Positions 52,401 through 59,213 of a stretch of DNA of 64,000 nucleotides are shown piece after piece. This DNA is from Desulfotignum sp. Its GTDB lineage: Bacteria > Desulfobacterota > Desulfobacteria > Desulfobacterales > Desulfobacteraceae. The translations under genes were made by a program, and so were the position numbers. Numbering within the stretch: the first letter of the stretch is position 1; every line of letters begins with the position of its first letter. The stretch covers positions 1 to 64,000 of the forward strand of contig JAABSA010000020.1 of the NCBI GenBank assembly GCA_011390635.1, given 5' to 3'. Under the pieces are notes generated by a model that did no database searches, was not told the origin of the DNA, and was given only the letters and a program-made list of their open reading frames with translations.

Positions 52401-52836
52401 ATATGTGGATTCTTCCCTTGAAAAGATGCAGGTGCGGGTGAAGAACATGACCGATTCCCGCCACCTGGTGCTTTGCAACGGCCGGCCTTTGCCCCTGCAG
52501 CCGACAGGCACCCGGGGAGAGTTTGTGGCCGGTGTCCGTTACCGGGCGTGGCAGCCGCCTTCCTGCCTGCATCCCACCATCGGATCCCATGCCCCCCTTG
52601 TTTTTGACCTGGTGGACACCTGGAGCCGCAGATCCATAGGGGGATGTACCTACCATGTTTCTCATCCCGGGGGCCGCAGCTATGATACCTTTCCTGTGAA
52701 TTCCTATGAGGCGGAAGGAAGGCGGGTTTCCCGGTTTTTCAGCGTTGGGCACACCCCGGGTATAATGGATGATATTCCTGAAAAAAAGGTGAGCAGCGCC
52801 TTTCCCCATACCCTGGATCTGCGCCGAAAAGCCTGA
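49468..52836 (+). CDS. Transglutaminase-DUF2126 two-domain protein (COG4196 type)
   Basis: A 1122-residue protein. The N-terminal transglutaminase domain (~1-260) keeps Cys180 (SGSCRDSAWL), His229 (DLHAWAEVYL) and Asp245 (GLDATSG). The C-terminal DUF2126 (~300-1110) is predicted, by Iyer and colleagues, to be a circularly permuted glutamine-synthetase-like ligase: GTGGGNHIIMGGA (~728-740) and VEFRSFEMPPH are conserved-looking. This gives one chain with an amide-cleaving or exchange domain and an amide-forming domain. No signal peptide. ATG 49468 follows GGGAG. It is in the same direction as the ATP-grasp and alpha-E genes, 96 bp after the latter. Confidence 0.87.
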   Translation: MAIQVALYHKTDYIYDRKIHLGPQVVRLRPAPHCRTPVLSYSQTILPKAHFINWQQDPFSNYLARLNFPEKTDHFSIEVDLLAEMIIINPFDFFLEPYAEKFPFTYKPELAKDLKPFLEVDPPGGKLTEYLASIDRTRVDTNNFLVMVNQNLEKLISYKIRMEPNVQSSEETLTRLSGSCRDSAWLLVQIMRHMGLAARFVSGYLIQLAPDVKSLEGPSGPEQDFTDLHAWAEVYLPGAGWIGLDATSGLLTGEGHIPLACTPDPRSAAPVTGGLEKCEVAFNHTMRITRIHEDPRSTKPYPQEIWRQIESLGYRVDQEINRENITLTMGGEPTFVSVKDMEGDEWNTGAVGPTKKPMSVALLKRLRAKWAPGSLLHFGQGKWYPGESLPRWALSCFWRKDGKPVWRDDALLADEDKDYGFGPEQALHLMVTITRILGVDAEYVISAYEDIFHWLWKEQRLPVNVTPEDSRLKNAEDRSRMTRVFETGLGSVTGYVLPLQKGSWKTGPWHLKSPELFLIPGDSPMGLRLPLDSLPWVTEEQFPHVVEEDPMGKKDPLPDPLTSPADREQIKALHKARQSQQHLDGRPEEAIRDDVMPQPKPFADPRPSVGESAAWVIRTALCIQPRDGRLYVFMPPMERAVDYFELITAIEDAAAVTGMPVVIEGYTPPFDHRFNRFSITPDPGVMEVNIHPAHTWQEMVKTTTELYEEARQTSLGTEKFMLDGRHSGTGGGNHIIMGGATPGESPWLKRPDLLKSFLTYWNNHPSLSYLFSGLFMGPTSQAPRIDEARHDTLYELEIAFDELKVRTGSQDMPCPPWLVDRLFRHLLTDLTGNTHRAEFCIDKLYSPDSATGRLGLVEFRSFEMPPHAFMSLAQQLLLRIFMVKFWKTPYEEKLVHWGTTLHDRFMLPYYVWQDFGDVLQELTRDGYPMKPQYFHPHFEFRFPFVGKVTHAGMEMELRTAIEPWHVLGEEPGGGGTARYVDSSLEKMQVRVKNMTDSRHLVLCNGRPLPLQPTGTRGEFVAGVRYRAWQPPSCLHPTIGSHAPLVFDLVDTWSRRSIGGCTYHVSHPGGRSYDTFPVNSYEAEGRRVSRFFSVGHTPGIMDDIPEKKVSSAFPHTLDLRRKA

Positions 52837-52978
52837 AGCGTGTCTGACCCGAAAAAAGGTTGTTCTTGCATCCGCACTGGATTTTTGGTAATATTCGGGC
52901 TTCCTCTGTACGGGGTAGAGGGCGATTGAACCATATTTTACAATAGTCCGGAGTCCGGGTACATAAAAAACCAAAGCC

Positions 52979-55738
52979 ATGTCATCACAGTCACAATCTT
53001 CACTTTCACAGACAGGCGACGGCCTGCAGCCCTTTGGGCTTTCCGGGCAGGAGAATCAATCTTCCGTGCCCCCTGGCGGAATGCAGAAAGATCCGTCCGG
53101 TATAGCACCGGTCTTTCCAGCCGATTTTGCCTTTGGGAATGTCTGCAGCCCGTTATCCGGTCCGGATAAGACACCGGACCCACACTGGCAGGGACTTGTC
53201 ACCTATCTCAACAGTCTGGGGACAGCGGAGCTGGAAAGGCGCTGGAAAAAAGCGGAACAGATACTGCACGAACATGGGGTGGCCTATGACATTTTCAGTG
53301 AGCAGGATGGGAAGCAGCGACCCTGGGAGCTTGACCCCATTCCTTTTCCTGTACCGGCAGACACCTGGGAGTTCCTTGAAAAAGGAATCTGCCAGAGAAT
53401 GCGGCTTTTGTCTGCCATTTATGCCGACATCTACGGTTCCCAGAAACTGATTGAAAAAAACCATCTGCCGCCGGAACTGTTTTTTGCCAACCCGCGTTTT
53501 CTGCGTCAGTGCCACGGTATTTGCAACAAAGAGATCCCCAGATTTCACTTTCATTCAACAGACCTGTGCCGGTTTCCCGACGGGGGATGGCGTATTTTTT
53601 CCGACCGGACCCAGACACCTTCCGGTGCCGGATATGCCCTTGAAAACCGTATTATTCTTTCCCGGATTCTGCCCCGCATGTTCCACGCAGGCAAGGTGCA
53701 CCGTCTGGCCCCTTTTTTCAAGGCGTTTTACCGTTCACTCATGGAAATTTCCGGCATGCAGAAACGGGAACCTTCCATTGTAATGCTTACATCCGGGCCC
53801 GCCAGCCCCACCTATTTCGAACATGTATTTTTGTCCCGGTATCTGGGATTTACCCTGGTGGAGAGCAGCGATCTCACCGTGCGAAACGACGGGGTGTTTC
53901 TTAAAACCCTTGGAGAGATGCTTCCGGTGGATGTTATTTTACGGCGCATTGAGGATGTTCATTGCGACCCCCTTGTATTCGGCAGTACTTCTGCTGCGGG
54001 GATTTCAGGCCTGGTCCAGGCGGTACGTTCGGGAAAGGTGGCGGTGGCCAATCCCCTGGGTAGCGGTATACTGGAGACCCCGGGACTGATTCCCTTCCTG
54101 CCCGGTCTGTGCCGTCTCATTCTTGGTGAAGAACCCATTCTCCAGGATCTGCCCACCTTATGGTGCGGCCAGGAAACAGCCCTGAACACGGTTCTGTCCC
54201 GTATGGCAGACGCAGATGATCCTGTCATCATTTCATCCGCCTTTTCCGATCCACGCATCCCTTCCGTGGACACCAGTTCCCTGAGCCGTGACAACATGGA
54301 CCGCCTCATGGCACAGATCAAAGCAGCCCCCTATGCCTTTGTGGGCAGGGACATCCCGATGCCCTGCACCCTCCCGGTATGGGAAAAGGGCAGGATTCAA
54401 AACCGCATTACCAGTATGCGCATGTTCTCCACAGCCACAACTTCCCTGCTCCAGGAAACCGGAGCAGGTCTTTGGGCGGCTGCAGAAAAAAATATTTCAG
54501 TGATGCCCGGGGCCTTGACCCGGATGGCAGATCACGGGGAATCATTTTTGATAAATACCGGACAGGGACAGGGACAGGGAAGTAAGGATACCTGGTGCTT
54601 TTCAAAGGAAGTGGTGGAATACAAGAGCATGATGCACAAATTTACTGACGGCCTTGACATTCACCGGGGGGGTGATCTCACCAGCAGGGTGGCCGATAAC
54701 ATGCTCTGGCTGGGGCGGTATGTGGAACGTACAGAAGGCATGCTGCGGGTGATCCGCAGTGCCCTGATCCGCCTGAACAGTGAATCTCCCCTGGACATGA
54801 TCAGGGAGTTTCCTTTTCTGCTGCGGATCATGACTAACCTTGATATCAGCTCCCATAAGCTTTCTCAGCCCGGAGCCTTTTATAACATGCGGATCCTTGA
54901 ATCGGAAATTGTGGATCCTATTTTCAGTTCCCAGCATCCCGGCAGTATCCGAAACGCCCTTGACAGCGTCAGGCAGGTGGCAGCCAGTGTCCGGGACAGG
55001 CTCTCCAATGATTCCTGGCATATCCTTGGGCGCATGGAAAAGCAACTCAAGCAATTTGAACCCCACCGCCACAATCAGGCCAGCGAAGCCCAGGAACTGG
55101 TCAGCGAAATGATTCTGACCATGTCTGCTTTTGCCGGACTTGCCCTGGAAAGTATGACCAGAAGCATGGGGTGGCGCTTCATGGATATGGGGCGGCGGCT
55201 TGAACGGGCCGGATACATGATTACCCTGCTCAAGAGCCTTTTTTCTGAAAAAGGCAAGCCCAGGACAGACGAGATGGAGGTACTTCTGGAAGTTGCCGAC
55301 AGTACCATTACCTACCATAACCGATACCGCACCACCCTTTTGATGGCCCCCATCGTGGATCTTCTGCTTCTGGATGAACTCAACCCCAGGGCCGTTGGTT
55401 TCCAGATGGCAGCCCTGTCCGACCATGTGGAGAAGCTGCCCCGAAGTACCCCGGCCACCGTGTGGACCAGGGAGGAAAAAACCATGCTGGATCTTACCAC
55501 CCAGCTGCGTCTGGCTGATATTCACACCCTCCTGGAGATGACCCCTGAAGGGGAAATGCCGCAGCTCAATCAGCTGCTTGAACGGTTGTACAAAGGGATT
55601 AAGGATCTTGGAAAACAGATCACCCAGCATTATCTCAGCCGTATCGAGACTGAAAAACAGTTGAGAAATGCCTTTGAAATATCTGCTGCGGACGTTTCTG
55701 CCGACCCGGGAGGTAAGAGCAGTCATTATGAAATATAA
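52979..55738 (+). CDS. Circularly permuted ATP-grasp/alpha-E fusion, ATP-grasp motifs degenerate
   Basis: A 919-residue fusion: ATP-grasp-like half ~60-540, alpha-E half ~570-890 (DNMLWLGRYVERTEGMLRVI is the start of the latter). Compared with the stand-alone ATP-grasp upstream, key sites have changed: the E-D-N site is FSDRTQTPSG, the Lys-Ala-Ala-Asn-Glu glycine loop is replaced by VIISSAFSDPR, and the late DLRP-type motif is lost, although SVMPGALTRMA and GQGSKDTW are kept. It may be a pseudo-enzyme partner. The start is ATG 52979; no clear ribosome site is visible. The C-terminus overlaps the start of the next transglutaminase gene by 11 bp. Confidence 0.82.
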   Translation: MSSQSQSSLSQTGDGLQPFGLSGQENQSSVPPGGMQKDPSGIAPVFPADFAFGNVCSPLSGPDKTPDPHWQGLVTYLNSLGTAELERRWKKAEQILHEHGVAYDIFSEQDGKQRPWELDPIPFPVPADTWEFLEKGICQRMRLLSAIYADIYGSQKLIEKNHLPPELFFANPRFLRQCHGICNKEIPRFHFHSTDLCRFPDGGWRIFSDRTQTPSGAGYALENRIILSRILPRMFHAGKVHRLAPFFKAFYRSLMEISGMQKREPSIVMLTSGPASPTYFEHVFLSRYLGFTLVESSDLTVRNDGVFLKTLGEMLPVDVILRRIEDVHCDPLVFGSTSAAGISGLVQAVRSGKVAVANPLGSGILETPGLIPFLPGLCRLILGEEPILQDLPTLWCGQETALNTVLSRMADADDPVIISSAFSDPRIPSVDTSSLSRDNMDRLMAQIKAAPYAFVGRDIPMPCTLPVWEKGRIQNRITSMRMFSTATTSLLQETGAGLWAAAEKNISVMPGALTRMADHGESFLINTGQGQGQGSKDTWCFSKEVVEYKSMMHKFTDGLDIHRGGDLTSRVADNMLWLGRYVERTEGMLRVIRSALIRLNSESPLDMIREFPFLLRIMTNLDISSHKLSQPGAFYNMRILESEIVDPIFSSQHPGSIRNALDSVRQVAASVRDRLSNDSWHILGRMEKQLKQFEPHRHNQASEAQELVSEMILTMSAFAGLALESMTRSMGWRFMDMGRRLERAGYMITLLKSLFSEKGKPRTDEMEVLLEVADSTITYHNRYRTTLLMAPIVDLLLLDELNPRAVGFQMAALSDHVEKLPRSTPATVWTREEKTMLDLTTQLRLADIHTLLEMTPEGEMPQLNQLLERLYKGIKDLGKQITQHYLSRIETEKQLRNAFEISAADVSADPGGKSSHYEI

Positions 55739-56630
55739 GATTTCACACCGAACCTGGTATCAATACAGCAGTGACGCGTCACTTTCCCATAATGAGATTT
55801 TTTTGACGCCCCGGAACACACCGGTCCAGAGCTGTATGGAAAGCGATATCACCTTGATACCTTCTCCTGCGGCCATTTCCCGAAGACAGGATTATTTTGG
55901 AAACCATGTGACCACTACCACCATCCAGGTTCCCCATGATCTATTTGAAATCAATGCAATCAGCCAGGTAAGCCTGACGTCCCCTTCCGTAGTGGCCCCC
56001 GATAAGACCCCTGCCTGGGAAGAGGTACGGAAAGCTGTATGGCAGCATGCCAGTCCTGAAGATCTCGATGCATTCCAGTTCGCCTTTGCCTCTCCCATGA
56101 TTCCGAAAGATGACCGGTTTGGTCATTGGGCCAAAGAAATTTTTGTCCCGGGAACGCCCATTCTACAGGCCGCCCTGGGATTGACCCAAAAAATATTCAC
56201 CGAATTCACATATGATCCCCGGGCAACCACTACCACCACTGCCGTGGACAAGGCCTTTGAGCTCAAACGGGGCGTTTGCCAGGATTTTGCACACATTGAG
56301 ATTGCCTGTTTGCGTTCTCTGGGACTGGCTGCCCGATATGTGAGCGGCTACCTGCACACCCTCCCGCCTCCGGGAAAACCCAAACTCATCGGATCCGACG
56401 CCTCCCACGCCTGGGTGGCCATTTATATTCCTGGAACAGGCTGGGTGGATATTGATCCCACCAACAATGTTATCCCGACAGACCAGCACCTGACCCTGGC
56501 ATGGGGACGGGACTACAGTGATGTGACCCCGGTAAAGGGAACCGTTCTGGGGGGAGGTAAGCACAAACTCAGTGTGGCAGTGGATGTGACCGCTTTGGTG
56601 AGTCACGGGGATATAAATCATGGCGGTTGA
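55728..56630 (+). CDS. Transglutaminase-like protein, third of the cluster
   Basis: A 300-residue protein. The N-terminal domain (~1-110, MKYKISHRTWYQYSSDASLS) is the transglutaminase N-terminal type; the core has Cys184 (RGVCQDFAHIE), His227 (SHAWVAIYIPG) and Asp243 (VDIDPTNN). No signal peptide. ATG 55728 lies inside the end of the fusion gene, so translation may be coupled; GGAGG is 14 bases upstream. Last gene of the + strand operon; a decayed gene begins on the opposite strand right after. Confidence 0.85.
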   Translation: MKYKISHRTWYQYSSDASLSHNEIFLTPRNTPVQSCMESDITLIPSPAAISRRQDYFGNHVTTTTIQVPHDLFEINAISQVSLTSPSVVAPDKTPAWEEVRKAVWQHASPEDLDAFQFAFASPMIPKDDRFGHWAKEIFVPGTPILQAALGLTQKIFTEFTYDPRATTTTTAVDKAFELKRGVCQDFAHIEIACLRSLGLAARYVSGYLHTLPPPGKPKLIGSDASHAWVAIYIPGTGWVDIDPTNNVIPTDQHLTLAWGRDYSDVTPVKGTVLGGGKHKLSVAVDVTALVSHGDINHGG

Positions 56631-56760
56631 TGCCTCATGTCAATCACCTGGCGGCAGTTGTATGAACCGCGGCGTTTTCGAAAAATCCCCATTCGTGCAG
56701 GGAGGGTTCTGCAAATGCCGGGAACTGACGTCTGAGAAATGCTGTGTCCAACTGGATCAT
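56631..56760 (-). pseudogene. Relic of a class V aminotransferase (frameshifted N-terminal fragment)
   Basis: ATG 56760 follows AAGGAG, and the first 30 codons read MIQLDTAFLRRQFPAFAEPS, then LHEWGFFENA, like the N-terminus of PLP enzymes of the cysteine-desulfurase/class V family, where ..W-FFENAGGSY-CRQVID.. is typical. The frame then shifts: the next reading frame gives SYNCRQVIDM. A single missing G (GCCGCGGTTCATAC for GCCGGCGGTTCATAC) would account for it. The sequence stops at the end of the transglutaminase gene at 56630, so the rest of the enzyme is gone. Stop of the shortened frame at 56644. Confidence 0.55.
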
Positions 56761-56795
56761 GCGTTTCTCCTTGGTATTATCCTTGGTTCATGAAT

Positions 56796-57716
56796 TCATC
56801 GGAACCGGATTGCCGGCTGTTTTCGGCCGGTGATGCGCTGGTAACTTTCATCGGGATATCCCAGGGCCACGGCAGCGTGGATGGTTTCCGATTCGGGGAT
56901 TCCCAGTTCTTTCTGGATGGACCGGTCTGCGCCCATGGCAGCCACGGCATAACCGATCAGGCAGGAGCCCAGGCCCATGGTGTGGGCGGCCAGCAGGATA
57001 TTGCTGGCCGCCAGCAGGGCATCCTCTTTGGGACAGCTGGCACCGGGGGATGACCCGATGAGAATGAGGGCGGGTGCGCCGTGGAAGAGCCGGTCCCGCT
57101 TTTCTTTTTCCATCTGCTCCATGGCGGTTTTGACTGATTCGTAATAGTTGGTGTAATAATGGTCCAGGGTTTTGGCCCCGAAAAGGGCCAGAGATTTTCG
57201 CAGCAGAAAGTTCTCCGCTTTTTTGTTCATCCGTTCGAAAAAAGCTTTGATGGATTGTCCCAGGGCCAAAACTTCGGGCCGGGAGGACAGACAGGTGAAG
57301 GTCCAGGCCTGGCTGTTGGTGCCGGAGGGGGCAAATACCGCAAGCCTGATGAGATCGGTCAGTTTGTCTTTTTCCACCGGGGTCTGCTTGTAATGCCGGC
57401 AGGATCGTCTGGAGCATATGAGCCGGGCCAGATTTTGGGTGGGAAGGCCTCTGCCCGGAGGAAGCCAGGCAGGGTCCGTTGCAAAGGTGGTAAAATCCTG
57501 CAGGTCTGGATCCAGGGCCGGGATGGTGATGGCACTTTCCGGGCAGGCAGCCATGCAGTGGCCGCACTGCAGGCACCGGGCGGTGCTTGTGTCGGATGCT
57601 GCATGGGCAATGCTGTTTTTCAGAGAAAGAATGTCTGACGGGCACACCCGGATACAGTTGCCGCAGCCGGCGCACCGAGAGGGGGCAATGGTTACGCAGG
57701 TGGATGTCAAATGCAT
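56796..57716 (-). CDS. Ferredoxin-nitroreductase fusion protein
   Basis: A 306-residue protein: N-terminal 2 x 4Fe-4S ferredoxin domain (~1-65; CAGCGNCIRVCPSD and CLQCGHCMAACPE) and a C-terminal FMN-dependent nitroreductase domain (~85-300; RRSCRHYKQTPVEKDKL, then APSGTNSQAWTF, and the later GLGSCLIGYA). Ferredoxin-coupled nitroreductase-like enzymes reduce unknown electrophiles in anaerobes. ATG 57716 follows AAAGGACA; an upstream ATG at 57749 is in frame but without a ribosome site. Divergent from the alcohol dehydrogenase at 57806. Confidence 0.85.
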   Translation of the reverse strand: MHLTSTCVTIAPSRCAGCGNCIRVCPSDILSLKNSIAHAASDTSTARCLQCGHCMAACPESAITIPALDPDLQDFTTFATDPAWLPPGRGLPTQNLARLICSRRSCRHYKQTPVEKDKLTDLIRLAVFAPSGTNSQAWTFTCLSSRPEVLALGQSIKAFFERMNKKAENFLLRKSLALFGAKTLDHYYTNYYESVKTAMEQMEKEKRDRLFHGAPALILIGSSPGASCPKEDALLAASNILLAAHTMGLGSCLIGYAVAAMGADRSIQKELGIPESETIHAAVALGYPDESYQRITGRKQPAIRFR

Positions 57717-57805
57717 TTGTGTCCTTTTTTTCAGATTGAAACCTACCATTTTTCATCATTATCGTATAATAAAAGGGAATTAACGATAATAACAAGGGGT
57801 TTGTT

Positions 57806-58978
57806 TTGGAGTTTGATTTTTTTGTCCATCAGCACCTGTATTTCGGGCCGGGGAAACTGTCTCGGCTGCCGGATCTGGCAGTGGGTTACGGCCGCAACCT
57901 GCTGCTGATCACCGGTGCAGCCTCTTTTGTGAATGGCCCGCATTGGGAGCCTCTCTTAAAAGGAATTGAAGCGGCAGGAGTTGCCGTGTATACAGCTGAA
58001 ATTCAGGGAGAACCCGGTCCGGGTGATATCGATGGGATTGTGCAAAGATATGCCAGCCGCCCTGTGGATGTGGTGGCGGCCGTGGGCGGGGGCAGTGTGC
58101 TGGATGCGGGAAAGGCCGTATCTGCCATGCTGCCCCAGAATGGTCCGGTGACCGATTTTTTGGAAGGGGTGGGGACCCGGACCCATGACGGACGGAAAGT
58201 CCCGTTCATTGCGGTCCCGACCACAGCGGGCACCGGCAGTGAGGTCACAAAAAATGCCGTGATCAGCCGGACCGGAGAAAACGGGTTTAAAAAATCGCTG
58301 CGCCATGACCGTTTCATGCCGGATGCAGCCCTGGTGGACCCGGAGCTGGCATGTACCTGCCCGAAAGATATTACGGCGGCCTGCGGCATGGATGCGTTGA
58401 CCCAGCTGCTGGAATCCCTGGTTTCCACAAAGGCATCCCCCATGACCGATGCGCTGTGCATCAGCGGGCTGGAAGGATTCGGCACGGCCCTGCAGCGGTG
58501 TGTGGTGCAAGAACCTGAAGATCTGGACAGCCGCTCCCGCCTGGCATATGGAGCATATCTGTCCGGGATGACACTGGCCAATGCCGGCCTGGGGGTAGTG
58601 CACGGATTTGCCTCGGTGATCGGCAGCATGGTGGACATGCCCCACGGGAAAGTGTGCGGTACCCTGCTGGCACAGGCCACCCGGGAGAATATCAAGACCC
58701 TGATGGCACAGGATCCCGGGCATCCGGTTCTGGAAAAATATGCCCTGGTCGGTAGGATATTGGCGGGCCGAATCCCGGAAACAGACCGGGCAGCGGGCTG
58801 CACCCTGCTCATGGATCTGCTGGATGAGTGGACCGATCGATTCCATATGCCCCGGCTGGGCGCTTTTGGAATCACCTCCGGCCGCATCGGGCAGATCGTG
58901 GATGCGGCCGGCCAGAAAAACAATCCTGTGCACCTGTCCGGGGATACGATGAAGAGAATATTGGCAAAGCGCCTGTAA
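57806..58978 (+). CDS. Iron-containing alcohol dehydrogenase
   Basis: A 390-residue Fe-ADH family NAD(P)-dependent dehydrogenase. NAD-binding GGGSVLDAGKAV is at ~93-104, VPTTAGTGSEVTKNAVI at ~137-153, and the Fe-ligand region DMPHGKVCGTLL at ~276-287 with further ligands in AGLGVVHGFASVIG. Translation starts at TTG 57806: AAGGGG lies six bases before it and the frame has no suitable ATG earlier. Primary alcohols, 1,3-propanediol or lactaldehyde are possible substrates. It is divergent from the nitroreductase. Confidence 0.87.
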   Translation: MEFDFFVHQHLYFGPGKLSRLPDLAVGYGRNLLLITGAASFVNGPHWEPLLKGIEAAGVAVYTAEIQGEPGPGDIDGIVQRYASRPVDVVAAVGGGSVLDAGKAVSAMLPQNGPVTDFLEGVGTRTHDGRKVPFIAVPTTAGTGSEVTKNAVISRTGENGFKKSLRHDRFMPDAALVDPELACTCPKDITAACGMDALTQLLESLVSTKASPMTDALCISGLEGFGTALQRCVVQEPEDLDSRSRLAYGAYLSGMTLANAGLGVVHGFASVIGSMVDMPHGKVCGTLLAQATRENIKTLMAQDPGHPVLEKYALVGRILAGRIPETDRAAGCTLLMDLLDEWTDRFHMPRLGAFGITSGRIGQIVDAAGQKNNPVHLSGDTMKRILAKRL

Positions 58979-59105
58979 GAGCCAATCGCTATAACAAGAA
59001 GTTGCCGGACCCTGTGTTTGGTTTGACACTTCGGCATGTTATCTATCATTATTATAAAGAATACCAATCCAGGAGCTGTCAAGGATCCAGGCCGGCAGTA
59101 AGACA

Positions 59106-59115
59106 CCCCCCCCCC
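59106..59115. repeat. Run of ten cytosines upstream of the histidine kinase gene
   Basis: C10 lies in the 235-bp gap between the alcohol dehydrogenase and the kinase, about 100 bp before the kinase ATG. Homopolymeric C tracts of this size can vary in length by slippage, but there is no evidence of variation here. Confidence 0.9.
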
Positions 59116-59213
59116 TCGGGGACGGTCTGCTGCCAACCTGCCTGCCTTTACCATAAATTTCAGACCGGTAAAACCGGTTGACCCGGGGCGGACACTGTCG
59201 TATTACATCTGAT

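Noticed and set aside
52837-52978. Separate promoter or gene in the gap before the fused ATP-grasp/alpha-E gene
   Set aside because: The 142-bp gap shows no clear -35/-10 pair, no hairpin and no frame of note; read-through from the upstream operon is assumed.
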